The notes under the pieces were generated by a model. It was not told the origin of the DNA and did no database searches. It was given only the letters and a program-made list of their open reading frames with translations. A DNA stretch of 64,000 nucleotides, from NCBI GenBank assembly GCA_945910005.1, contig OX246747.1, positions 15,012,746 to 15,076,745 of the forward strand, given 5' to 3'. A program made the position numbers and the translations under genes. This document shows positions 9,870 through 20,500 of the stretch, piece after piece (position 1 is the stretch's first letter; the number at the start of each line of letters is the position of its first letter). Origin of the DNA: Isoperla grammatica. Taxonomy: Eukaryota; Arthropoda; Insecta; Plecoptera; Perlodidae.

Positions 9870-11723
9870 GCGGCGATCGTTGGCTATTACACTCAGAAGG
9901 TGCTATTCATGGCTGTGCGAAATAAATACTGCACGGTGTGCAACAGAGCTGCCAACAGTAACATTTCACCAAGTGACCACAAGTGTTACAAAAACTGGAC
10001 AGGAAACTCTACAGGAATGGAAGCCAGCATCATTGTTGAAGGTTTCTGCCGAAGTGAAGAAATGTATGGGGTCCGATATGGACGAATGATCGCTGATGGT
10101 GATAGCAGCGTTTATTCGAAAATACTGGAAGCTAGGCCCTACATAGATCTGACTGTCCAGAAAATTGAATGCAGGAATCACTTGCTGAGGAATTACTGCG
10201 AGAAAATGCGTGCGGTGTCTGTTGACTCGAGCCTTAAAAACACCTTCCTAAGGAAAACACTGGGGTCAAAAATATTGAAATTACGCCGAGCAGTAACAAG
10301 CGCTGTACGACATCACAAGGAGCGGGAGGATTCATCTACCAACGACAAAATAACAGCTCTTAGACAAGACATTACCAACAGTGTTTTCCACGTGTTCGGT
10401 GACCACAACAAGTGCGCGCCGTATTTCTGTAATGGGCCCAAGGAGGGCGAAGTGAACCGAATCCCTGCTATGCGCCGTAGTGGCATCCTTGACAAGATGG
10501 TGGCAGTGAACCGCCGACTAGTCGACAATACCGAGAGCCTTCTGACTGACGTTGATAATAATCCTGCTGAACATTTTAATTCACAGGTCACCAAAAAAGT
10601 AGGAAATAAACGTATCAACTTTAGTCAGAAAGGAGGTTACACGGCGAGAAGCTACGCGTCGGTTGTAGCCCACAACACTTTGACGCCCATGTACCGGTTA
10701 CATAAGATTATGTACAACCGAAGTCCCGGCCAATACAGTAAAATGCTGGAAATGAAAAGAAAGCGGAGGGCAGAGCTGCAACACAAACGGGGATACCGGC
10801 AAAGACGCTTGTTTGCACCCAAACAGGTTGCAGCAGCTGATAAGGACTATGGTCCCAACGCCCAACAGCCCGATATGTCTCCGGATCAGCTGAAGGCCAA
10901 CAGCGAGCTGTTTCTAACAGACTTGATACGCACACCGGAAGAACGCCGACAGTTGGAAATCGACACCCGCGTACAAAGTGAGAGTGCCAAGTGGAAAGAG
11001 GAGCGGCGTAAGCTTCTCACTGCGTCCAACTTTGGGAAGGTGGTAAACCAGCGGCCTACGACTGGGTGTCGGTCTCTAGTGACGTCCATGCTCTATGCAG
11101 AAGTACATTCCGGGGCAATAGAGTATGGAAAGCTCCATGAGAAGGACGCAATTCAAGAGCTCCAACAGCAATATCAGGTTACAGTGGAACCATGCGGCTT
11201 GTTTGTGCACCCTGACATCCCTTTTCTAGGGGCGACACCTGATGGGCTCATTGGGGAAGACGGCTTGGTGGAAGTAAAGTGTCCCTACTCTGCTCGAGAA
11301 ATGACACCAGAAGAGGGAATTGCCCAGAAAAAGATTACGTTTTGGAACTTCGATAAGAAAAACAGTGTCATCACCGGTGTCAACCGAAAACACAATTATT
11401 TTTATCAAGTCCAAGGACAACTAGTAATTACGAAACGCAAATATTGCTTATTTGCTGTTTGGACACCTCTTGGTATGAAAGTCGAAAGAGTAGACGTCGA
11501 CGAAGTTCTGTGGACCAACACCATGCTACCGAAGCTAGAAATGTTCTACATGAACTGCGTGCTACCAGAATTGGTCGACCCCCGCAAACGTCGATCTATG
11601 GAAATCCGTGAGCCGTCGTATGTTTTGGAAGCCAAAGCAAGACAGAACGCAGAAAAAAACAAGAAACGTAAGGTCCCTACTTCTCAAGAACCACAACCCA
11701 GCACATCAACGCAACATGACTGA
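9870..11723 (+). CDS. Mutator-like transposase/YqaJ protein, exon 3
   Basis: The terminal exon starts at 9870 (GCG GCG ATC; Ala-Ala-Ile) and ends at TGA 11721-11723. The assembled protein would be about 926 residues. The first third completes the transposase domain: KYCTVCNRA, H..C spacing, then MIADGDSSVY carrying a second acidic site, then ECRNHL. The C-terminal part is a YqaJ-type exonuclease: LTASNFGKV, GATPDGLI, then LVEVKCPYS (Asp..Glu-X-Lys metal site) and YQVQGQLVIT with the motif III Gln. The tail is basic and Ser-rich. This fusion is a recurrent invertebrate gene type of uncertain function, either a transposase or a domesticated nuclease. I found no flanking inverted repeats, so autonomy as a transposon is unproven. 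Confidence 0.88.
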   Translation, partial: AAIVGYYTQKVLFMAVRNKYCTVCNRAANSNISPSDHKCYKNWTGNSTGMEASIIVEGFCRSEEMYGVRYGRMIADGDSSVYSKILEARPYIDLTVQKIECRNHLLRNYCEKMRAVSVDSSLKNTFLRKTLGSKILKLRRAVTSAVRHHKEREDSSTNDKITALRQDITNSVFHVFGDHNKCAPYFCNGPKEGEVNRIPAMRRSGILDKMVAVNRRLVDNTESLLTDVDNNPAEHFNSQVTKKVGNKRINFSQKGGYTARSYASVVAHNTLTPMYRLHKIMYNRSPGQYSKMLEMKRKRRAELQHKRGYRQRRLFAPKQVAAADKDYGPNAQQPDMSPDQLKANSELFLTDLIRTPEERRQLEIDTRVQSESAKWKEERRKLLTASNFGKVVNQRPTTGCRSLVTSMLYAEVHSGAIEYGKLHEKDAIQELQQQYQVTVEPCGLFVHPDIPFLGATPDGLIGEDGLVEVKCPYSAREMTPEEGIAQKKITFWNFDKKNSVITGVNRKHNYFYQVQGQLVITKRKYCLFAVWTPLGMKVERVDVDEVLWTNTMLPKLEMFYMNCVLPELVDPRKRRSMEIREPSYVLEAKARQNAEKNKKRKVPTSQEPQPSTSTQHD

Positions 11724-11804
11724 TTGGAAAACGAAACGGCCATCATTGAATGCGTCTCTTTTGCTTACGACCATGTAATAATTCATTATTGTACACCGTG
11801 TTAT

Positions 11805-12500
11805 TTTTTGGCCTGAACATAAGGGCATATAAATGCGTCTTTCAGTGCACCTTTCATTGTATATATAGTGTTATTTTTTTTTGCCCGAACATTACGGCAT
11901 ATAAATGCGTCTTTCAGTGCACCTTTCATTGTTGTATATATAGTGTTATTTTTTTGCCCGAACATTACGGCATATAAATGCGTCTTTCAATGCACCTTTC
12001 ATTGTTGTATATATAGTGTTATTTTTTTGCCCGAACATTACGGCATATAAATGCGTCTTTCAGTGCACCATTCATTGTTGTATATATGGTGTTATTTTTT
12101 TGCCCGAACATTACGGCATATAAATGCGTCTTTCAATGCACCTTTCATTGTTGTATATATAGTGTTATTTTTTTGCCCGAACATTACGGCATATAAATGC
12201 GTCTTTCAATGCACCTTTCATTGTTGTATATATAGTGTTATTTTTTGGCCCGAACATTACGGCATATAAATGCGTCTTTCAGTGCACCTTACATTGTTGT
12301 ATATATTATAATGTTATTTTTTTTTTGCCCGAACATTACGGCATATAAATGCATCTTTTAGTGCACCTTTCATTGTTGTATATATAATGTTACTTTTTGG
12401 CCCGAACATTACGGCATATAAATGCGTCTTTCAGTGCACCTTACATTGTTGTATATATTATAGTGTTATTTTTTTTGGCCGTAACATTACGGTTTTAAAA
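11805..12500. repeat. 73-bp minisatellite, about 9 copies
   Basis: Units of 73 bp (one of 79) begin near GGCATATAAATGCGTCTTTC and end GCCCGAACATTACG. Unit starts are near 11896, 11969, 12042, 12115, 12188, 12261, 12340 and 12413. The array begins about 80 bp after the stop codon of the Mutator-YqaJ gene, so it may lie in its 3' UTR. Short open frames across it are fortuitous. Confidence 0.92.
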
Positions 12501-12679
12501 TGCGTTTTCTACGTAATGTACCGTGTGCGGATTTTAGTGACACCAGAAGATTCTAGTATATATTATTGACTTTCTTGCCCCGAACTGTACGGCCTTTACA
12601 AGTGATCTCTACATAAAATGCGTATTTTAGTGCAATATGTAATCACGTATATTGTTGCGTTTGTTTTTCACAAACATTA
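12501..12679. repeat. Degenerate units linking the two minisatellites
   Basis: Two or so diverged copies retain the order CGAAC..TACGGC, AAATGCGT, TTTTAGTG and TATATTATTG. They are intermediate between the 73-bp and 93-bp units, suggesting one ancestral repeat. Confidence 0.55.
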
Positions 12680-13920
12680 CAACTTCAAGATGACTGTGTT
12701 GTGTGTCAAGTACGTAGTTTCGTGCACTGTCATTATTGTTTATATTCGGGTGTTCTGTTCTCCCAAACTGGATGGCTACAACATGACTGTGTTGTATGTA
12801 GTATACGTAGTTTCGTGCACTGGCATTATTGTTTATATTCGGGTGTTCTGTTCTCCCAAACTGGATGGCTACAACATGACTGTGTTGTATGTAGTATACG
12901 TAGTTTCGTGCACTGGCATTATTGTTTATATTCGGTTGTTCTGTTCGCCCAAACTGGATGGCTACAACATGACTGTGTTGTATGTAGTGAGGTACGTAGT
13001 TTCGTGCACTGTCATTATTGTTTATATTCGGGTGTTCTGTTCTCCCAAACTGGATGGCTACAACATGACTGTGTTGTGTGTAAAGTACGTAGTTTCGTGC
13101 ACTGGCATTATTGTTTATATTCGGGTGTTCTGTTCTCCCAAACTGGATGGCTACAACATGACTGTGTTGTATGTAGTATACGTAGTTTCGTGCACTGGCA
13201 TTATTGTTTATATTCGGGTGTTCTGTTCGCCCAAACTGGATGGCTACAACATGACTGTGTTGTATGTAGTAAAGTACGTAGTTTCGTGCACTGTCATTAT
13301 TGTTTATATTCGGGTGTTCTGTTCGCCCAAACTGGATGGCTACAACATGACTGTGTTGTATGTAGTAAAGTACGTAGTTTCGTGCACTGTCATTATTGTT
13401 TATATTCGGGTGTTCTGTTCGCCCAAACTGGATGGCTACAACATGACTGTGTTGTATGTAGTAAAGTACGTAGTTTTGTGCACTGTCATTATTGTTTATA
13501 TTCGGGTGTTCTGTTCGCCCAAACTGGATGGCTACAACATGACTGTGTTGTATGTAGTAAAGTACGTAGTTTCGTGCACTGGCATTATTGTTTATATTCG
13601 GGTGTTCTGTTCGCCCAAACTGGATGGCTACAACATGACTGTGTTGTGTGTAAAGTACGTAGTTTCGTGCACTGGCATTATTGTTTATATTCGGTTGTTC
13701 TGTTCGCCCAAACTGGATGGCTACAACATGACTGTGTTGTATGTAGTAAAGTCCGTAGTTTCGTGCACTGGCATTATTGTTTATATTCGGGTGTTCTGTT
13801 CGCCCAAACTGGATGGCTACAACATGACTGTGTTGTGTGTAAAGTACGTAGTTTCGTGCACTGGCATTATTGTTTATATTCGGGTGTTTTGTTCGCTCAT
13901 ACTTGATGGCTTCAACAAGA
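12680..13920. repeat. 93/96-bp minisatellite, about 13 copies
   Basis: Units begin near CTGGATGGCTACAACATGAC (12768, 12861, 12954, 13050, 13143, 13236, 13332 and onward). Lengths are 93 or 96 bp, always multiples of three, so two plus-strand frames stay open (12618-13937 and 12701-13906). Differences include TCTCCC/TCGCCC, GTCATT/GGCATT and a TAT/AAAG variant region. I treat the reading frames as by-products of period length. Confidence 0.92.
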
Positions 13921-15161
13921 CTTTCTTGTGCACATAAAATGTGTCCTTTCGTGCATTGTACAATGTGTAGCCTATGTATATACTATTACAGTGTATTCTG
14001 TCTGGAACATTACCAGCTTATGTTAGGTTCGTTCGTTGGTGTACTTTTTACCGGGACCGAGCATCCGGCATCAATCTTTATCTTATCGTGATTGTAATTT
14101 ACTTCTACCTATCAGTATCAACATTGCTCATCTTATTCGGCGGACGAACGATACGCCATTTGGAATGCAAATGAGTGACGAGTCTGATTAACAATCCGAG
14201 CAATACCTTAGGCCAACATTCATCCATACCATATTTTACCGTTCATTATTTCCAATATAATAATGTGCCTAATAATAATAATCTTTCGTACCAAGCTGTC
14301 CAGGGGCAATGCATGTCCCTCTTCAGGTGATAAATAGCTTTTGTGGTATTTTGAATAGTAAGAAAAGAATGTCCGAGGGTTGATAATATGATATGACTCA
14401 ATCCCAGGATTCGTCTTGTGACTGAGGAAAACCTCGGAATAAACCTCAGTCAGGGTTGCCGATAGCCGTATCGAACTGGCGACCTCCCGATTTAGAGTTT
14501 AGCGTCATCACTAAGCAGTAAGCCACATTTATCAGTTGAATGTAATGATTGCTTACGTATTAGTTAGGGTTTGAATTTATTCTTGTATCGTATATGGAAG
14601 ATGGGCTTGCAATAAGTTTCAGGATGAGTAAATGTGTTACACGAGACTAATTGTAAACGTCGCCGGTTCGATATCTGGTACCGGACATCCAGCTGATAAT
14701 GATTTGTTTTTATGTGTTTGAGTCTGAGAACTATAAATATTCCGGCGTCATTCCCTCCTTGATATCTAAATTCCCTAATGACAGGGATACATAGAGCTGA
14801 TGTGCACCCAAGAACGGAAACTTGTAAGAAACCCCGAATTCGCATATTGCGAGATGAGCTGAGATTGTGACATGTTGACTAGCCCGGCAGGTGTCCGACT
14901 TCCCCGAGTTCAGTATTGCCGGCCCAGATTCCACCTTTCATAACAACCCCCTTCCCCCCCCCCCCTTTCCAATCCCGCTAACCGCCCTTCGACCAACAGC
15001 CACAATGGCGCCTCGCACGTGGCGTGGGCTGTCTACCTGCAGGCATCCGACGGAATCTTCAGTTTCGAATTCACAACACTCTGTTCGACCGACCTTTCAA
15101 TTACCTACCTGTGAGACGCTCGAATGAGCACGGCTATGCAGCCGGCTCTTAAACCACTTAC
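13921..15161. other. Intronic sequence with a degenerate tRNA-like patch
   Basis: Starts with a decayed minisatellite edge (to about 14050). A minus-strand patch at 14463-14528 resembles box B (AGTTCGATACGG) and box A (TGGCTTACTGCTTAGTG) of an old tRNA-derived SINE. Otherwise nothing is recognised. Confidence 0.35.
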
Positions 15162-15353
15162 ATTGCAATTAGGGATGACGAAACCCGACTTTTTTTATGA
15201 CCCGGGTACCCGTTCACAATACCCGCAGTTACCCGTGGGTAATAAGTAGGCCTACCCTACTAAGTAAAAACAAATTAAATTAAATTAAAAATATAAATCG
15301 GGATGTCTAATTAGTAATCATCCACCAAACGTATTAGCCAAACTATAAATAAA

Positions 15354-15501
15354 ATAAATAAATAAATTCACATTTACAGTCTACCCACTCAGTAACTAAA
15401 CTGATTTGCAGTGGGGGAATTTAATTTAAAGCGACTAAACCAACCCTGTAGGCTTCGAACACCATCGACAAGTGAGCGATAACCAATCAAAGATCGATAT
15501 T
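15354..15501. repeat. Dispersed SINE-like repeat, copy 2
   Basis: Close match to 377-521, in the same orientation, and probably inserted into the hAT MITE that surrounds it. The shared segment runs from the aataaataaat run to GATCGATAT. Confidence 0.55.
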
Positions 15502-15689
15502 TCAAATACGAAACATATGAATCAGTGATTGGACAGTGCGGACACCTGCGGACAAATGCCAGAATCAACAAGGCCGATTCAGAACAACTTTGAATTTATT
15601 GAGTGCTTCGTTGCCAGGACGGCTCCAAAGTCACCGTTTACTTATTCCTAAGCCAAGAAGTAATGGAATTGAATCCACATAAGAAGTTA

Positions 15690-15790
15690 AAAAACTTCTG
15701 CCTGAAGCGGGATTTGAACCCGGGACCTTCTGCATTGGAAGCAGGAAAAATACAGGCTCATTTTCCGTGGATCACAAAGACACGTATGTA
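15690..15790 (-). repeat. tRNA-like fragment
   Basis: The minus strand contains CGGGTTCAAATCCCG, a good T-arm with box B, preceded by CTTCCAATGCAGAAGG, which resembles an anticodon arm with a TCC-like loop. The 5' acceptor and D-arm are not recognisable, so this is a truncated tRNA or tRNA-derived SINE remnant. Confidence 0.4.
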
Positions 15791-16311
15791 GCTGGTAGCT
15801 AGGTTTAAATGTGAAGGAACCTACCCATCTATTGCGTGTGAGCAGCTTGGTATTTGGGGTTCGTTTATGTTAGTAAATTATGGATACAAAAACTATATTA
15901 AATAGTCTAAATTAAATTTAAAAAAAAAATTACCGGAGGGGATGTCGGGTAATGGAACACATACCCATACCCGGTTGGGTCGGGCGGGTAACGGGTACCC
16001 TTTGTCATCCCTGATTGCAATGTTTACTTGGCAGTCATAGCATGGTTTAAAAATAATAAACTATCATATAGGCTAAATAAATTGTCACCCGTGAAAAACT
16101 CTAACCTCTTCACCTTCTATATAATCAAATCCTTCTAACATATGAACAGTCATCTACATTTACACATTTAATTATTCCACCCTTGTGAGTAATAATCTAT
16201 GATGGGTCATGTATGTCAGATAGCCTAGGCTCACACAGTTCACTTTCTCTCACATTCTGACTATCAACAAGAAAAATATCAATAAAATAAAGTAGAAATA
16301 ACTGGTGTAGC

Positions 16312-16679
16312 CAAGGCTCGAATGTAACGCTCGCCCGGTCACCCGAGGCGAGTAAATTGTTACTCGGGCGATCGAAGATTTCTGTTCACTCGCCCGATGG
16401 GCAACGTTAGTTAAACAAAGATAAATCCTTAAAAGATGCGATACCTCATTACCACTAAGCTACAAAATACAATCTTGATTCCATGATTCTTCCCGATAAT
16501 TTCAGCAACTAGGTCAAAACAGTGTTCTTCAACTTGACTTAACCGTGGTGGCAAGTTATAAAGTGAGATGTTGATACAAATCAGATGATAAGGAAACGGT
16601 AGGACTAGTGTTTTTTTCGGACTAGTAAATTAGAAACTTCACTCTGGGGCGAGTGCTAAATAATTTACATCGAGCCCTG
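16312..16679. mobile_element. Probable decayed hAT-like MITE
   Basis: Ends CAAGGCTCGAATGTAA and TTTACATCGAGCCCTG are inverted copies, each with an adjacent GCTCGCCC or GGGGCGAG block. Candidate 8-bp flanks GGTGTAGC (16304-16311) and GACGCAGC (16680-16687) match at 5 of 8, all three differences being transitions. Class assignment is tentative. Confidence 0.5.
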
Positions 16680-16733
16680 GACGCAGCTTGTGTAATTTAA
16701 CTCTACCTCTCTTGGCAGCTGTAAGCTTATTAC

Positions 16734-17266
16734 TAGGGATGCACAGTGAAAAAATACAAATTTTCAATAATAAAAAATAATGACGACATTATAGAATGAT
16801 AATAAACTTACAAATACGAAGTAATTGTTTACAGATTCCGTTATATTACGTCGCCTACTGCCTAACCGAGTGCGGAACGTTAGAGAGCAATATTCCTTCG
16901 ACACATCTGACATGACAATGTAGAGTTCTTTTAAATCTCTTATCTTGTCTGGGATGCCCAAGGTCAATGGTGGAAACACCCCTTTATCCAACTAAATGAT
17001 GTTGGAATGAAGAGTATCGATATAAAGTATATATATATATATAGCTTTTTCATTCATTCTTTTGCCTAACTATCCAATAAAATTGCTTCCTTTTCTGGCC
17101 TGCTCATGTCATTGGCCAGGGAGTCCTAGAGTAGGCCTAGGCCCACCTAATCACTATGAGATACAGTATTTGGTTGGTATCTTTGAGTATTTCAGTACTA
17201 CTAGCCCAAGAAGAAATGCATCACTAACATTTTTTGAAAATATAAATCATTTGATAATATTATTTT
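16734..17266. mobile_element. Left part of a hAT-like MITE split by a Gypsy insertion
   Basis: Starts TAGGGATGCAC at 16734; the complementary end GTGCATCCCTA lies at 22517-22527, beyond the Gypsy element. Outer flanks CTTATTAC (16726-16733) and CTCATCAC (22528-22535) match at 6 of 8, consistent with an aged 8-bp target duplication. Without the 5.2-kb Gypsy insertion the MITE would be about 0.6 kb. Confidence 0.65.
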
Positions 17267-17446
17267 TGTTATGTTTTTTCACACACATGACTATTTCTGC
17301 AAGGATAATCGGAGGGACGAAATACAACGACACATTTAGCTGGACGCCATTACAAGACAACGTTTATTATCCCCGCCACCAGAGTGCATACATGAGCATT
17401 AAGATAAGGCGCACTATTTGAATGTGATAACTAGCAATACATAACA
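17267..17446 (-). repeat. Gypsy-1 3' LTR
   Basis: 180 bp, identical by eye to 22270-22449. The ends TGTTATG/CATAACA form a 7-bp inverted repeat. Confidence 0.96.
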
Positions 17447-17459
17447 CTCCTTTCCCTTC
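17447..17459 (-). other. Gypsy-1 polypurine tract
   Basis: Minus strand GAAGGGAAAGGAG abuts the 3' LTR, in the expected position for priming plus-strand DNA synthesis. Confidence 0.75.
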
Positions 17460-17547
17460 AAAAGAGTGTTGACATACATTTCTTCATGTAATGAATAACT
17501 AGACTACTACAGATTTGAAACACAGGTTACTTTTTTTTGTTTTATAT

Positions 17548-20500
17548 TTACAAATCTAATCTTTGAGGAGCCTTGCGGTTCCGCCCAGACCTTCTTATGT
17601 CCGGTTCCGTAGGACTTACATATGTGTCCGTAGGAGACTCACTCACTAGATTCGGATTCACAGATGTGTTTTCCGGCTCCGGATTCACACTTGAACCTAC
17701 CGGACTTGGTTTATTAAAAACACAGGGTGAATTAAGTACACTCTTGGGTAACCCAGGTTTCAGTGTTTGATCCACCAAGGGTAATTGTGAGCGCCTCAGA
17801 TGATCGGCATGTACCAATCTGATTTTATCCCGCACCCACACTAGGTACGTTACAGAGCTGATTCTCTGTTTCACCTCACCTACCAACCAATTCAATCCTC
17901 TTTCCTTAGTTGGTCCTACCGACTTTACTAGGACTTGTTCACCTTCCTCAAATTCTGTTGGTTTATACATCTGTTTATGTGAACCATTGCTCTGGGTCAT
18001 TATGTTGGTACTATGTTTTTGCAACGTAACACTTAGATTGGGTTTGAGCATATCCAACTTGGTTCGGGGTTTATACTTTAACATGATATCTACAGGTGAT
18101 AGATTTGTGGCAGTATTAGGGGTGTTCCTGAAACTGAATAGGAAATTGTCAATTTTATGTTGGAGTGACATGTCACGCCCTTGATCAAATTTGTCAACAT
18201 TTACATTAAACTTGTTCAGGACATGTTTAAGGGTTTGCACACCTCGTTCTGCAGCACCGTTCGAAGCTGGGTGGTAAGGCGGACTATGCAGCACACTGAT
18301 ACCATTCCTTCCACAAAAATCATTGAATTCTGATGAAGTAAAGGGTGGACCATTGTCAGTGACAATGGTTTCCGGGAACCCGAAGACAGAAATCACCTTC
18401 CTAAGCTTACTTATCACCTGAGCTGCATTAGTTGACTTCATTATCCATACTTCAATCCACTTAGAATAGCTGTCAACTAACACTAGAAACGTCACATTAT
18501 CCTTTTGAGCAAAATCCAAATGGATTCGCTGCCAGTGTTTGACAGGTGTTGGCCAGTTTGTCAAAGGGACAGCTGTGTTTGTGGAACGAGTGACTACACA
18601 AGCTTCGCATTCGGATATATTTCGTTCAATATCCGCGTCTAAGCCCGGCCACCACACATGGCTTCTTGCCAACATTTTAGATCGAACCATACCAGGATGA
18701 TTTTCATGTAACAAGGAGAGTACATGATCACGCAACTTTACAGGAATGATTACCCTATTTCCCCACAACACACAGTTTCCGTCTAGTGACAGTTCATGTC
18801 TTCGAATAAAGTAGGGTTTTAAGCCTGGAATCTCAACATGCATCGGCCAGCCTTGTTGAGTGAGTGTATACACACGGGACAACATGGGATCTTGCCTAGT
18901 AGCATTTGCAATATCTTTTGCACTACAGGGACGCTGCTGGAATGTTGAGGTTAAAGATTCACAAATCAACTTCACTGGACAAGAAATACTTTTGAACTCT
19001 TCTACGCCGTCACTTTGCATTGGTAAGCGGGACATAGCATCAGCTGAGGAAAGCTCTTTGCCTCTCCTGTACTCAATATCGTACTGGTAAGAAGACAATA
19101 TAATCGCCCACCTTTGGAGACGTGCAGCTGCGAGGGTTGGAATTCCCTTTTTACTGCCAAGTATCGCCTTTAAAGGCTGGTGATCCGTTACTAGACGGAA
19201 CTTACGCCCATAAAGATACTTATGGAAACGCTTGACAGCGAAGATAATACTCAAAGCCTCCTTCTCCACCTGTGCATATCCCTGCTCTGCATGGTTTAAG
19301 GTTGAGGACGCAAACATTACAGGTCGCTCTTCACCATCCACAAGGTGCGACAGGACAGCGCCTACTCCATATTGGGAAGCATCACTCGATACTACAATGG
19401 GTTTTTGGGGATCATATGGCACAAGAACCTGATTCTCTAGCAGCAATTGCTTGCTAAGCTCAAAAGCTTCTTTATAATCCTTGGACCAATGCCAAGTTAC
19501 ACCCTTTTCCAGTAGCCGGTGTAATGGTTTGATTTTCATCGACAGGTTTGGCAAAAATCTGTTGTAAAAATTTAACAACCCTAGAAAAGACTGTAGCTGT
19601 GTGACATTTGATGGTTCAGGGGCTTGCGAAATAGCTCTAATTTTCTCAGGGGTGGGATGGATACCACACTGATCAATTAGATGACCTAGGAATTCGATAC
19701 TTGATTTGAAGAACCGACATTTAGAAGCGTTAACTCTGATGGAATACCTTTCCAACCTTTGGAGAACTAACAACAAGATTCTTTTGTTTTCTTCCAAAGT
19801 CTCTCCCAGAATTAGTATATCATCTAAATAAGCGAGGACATTGGGTATGCCCTTTAACACCTGATCGATCACTGATTGGAATATGGCTGGGGCACTCGTT
19901 ACTCCAAAAGGTAACCTTGTAAACTGGTACAAGCCCAAATGGGTATTGATGGTAAGAATGTGTTGAGACCGTTTTGTTAACTTCAATTGAAGATAAGCAC
20001 TTGAAAGGTCTAACACGGTGAACACCTTTGCTTTTGCCAGTGAGGCCAGAATATCATCCACGCGTGGCAGTGGGTAATGTTCCGTGTCTATGCACCTGTT
20101 CACCGTGACCTTGTAGTCAACACATAAGCGAATTTTATCCGAATCTTTCTTGGGGACAACTACTACAGGAGAAGCCCATTCGCTCCGTTTGACAGGTCTA
20201 AGGGTACCGGTTTCCACTAGCCGCTCAATTTCATCGTTAACCTTTTCTCTCAGGGCATAGGGAACATTGTACGCTTTATGAAAAATTGGTATTGCATCAT
20301 CTTTAAGGACAACATCAGCCACAAATTCTTTAATGGACGACGCCTCACTCCCCTTGAAAACGTTTGAAAACTTCTTCTGAAGCTGACTAACATCCTCAAA
20401 ACTATCGAGACATTGCAAAGAATTTACCGCAGTACAACTTCCTGACAACTGTTTCCTCCAATCGGGATATAGAACATTCAACCAAGATCTTCCCATCAGG

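Larger units (their letters stand above)
15170..16013. mobile_element. hAT-type MITE, 844 bp, with nested repeats
   Basis: Imperfect terminal inverted repeats (TAGGGATGACGAAACCCG at the left, ending ..TTTGTCATCCCTG at the right) are flanked by a perfect 8-bp duplication, ATTGCAAT (15162-15169 and 16014-16021). CCCGGGTACCCG motifs near both ends link it to the family at 4237-4711. A SINE-like repeat and a tRNA-like segment lie inside. No transposase. Confidence 0.87.

Noticed and set aside
15690..15790. Functional tRNA-Gly gene
   Set aside because: Only the T-arm and an anticodon-like segment are recognisable; the 5' half is missing.
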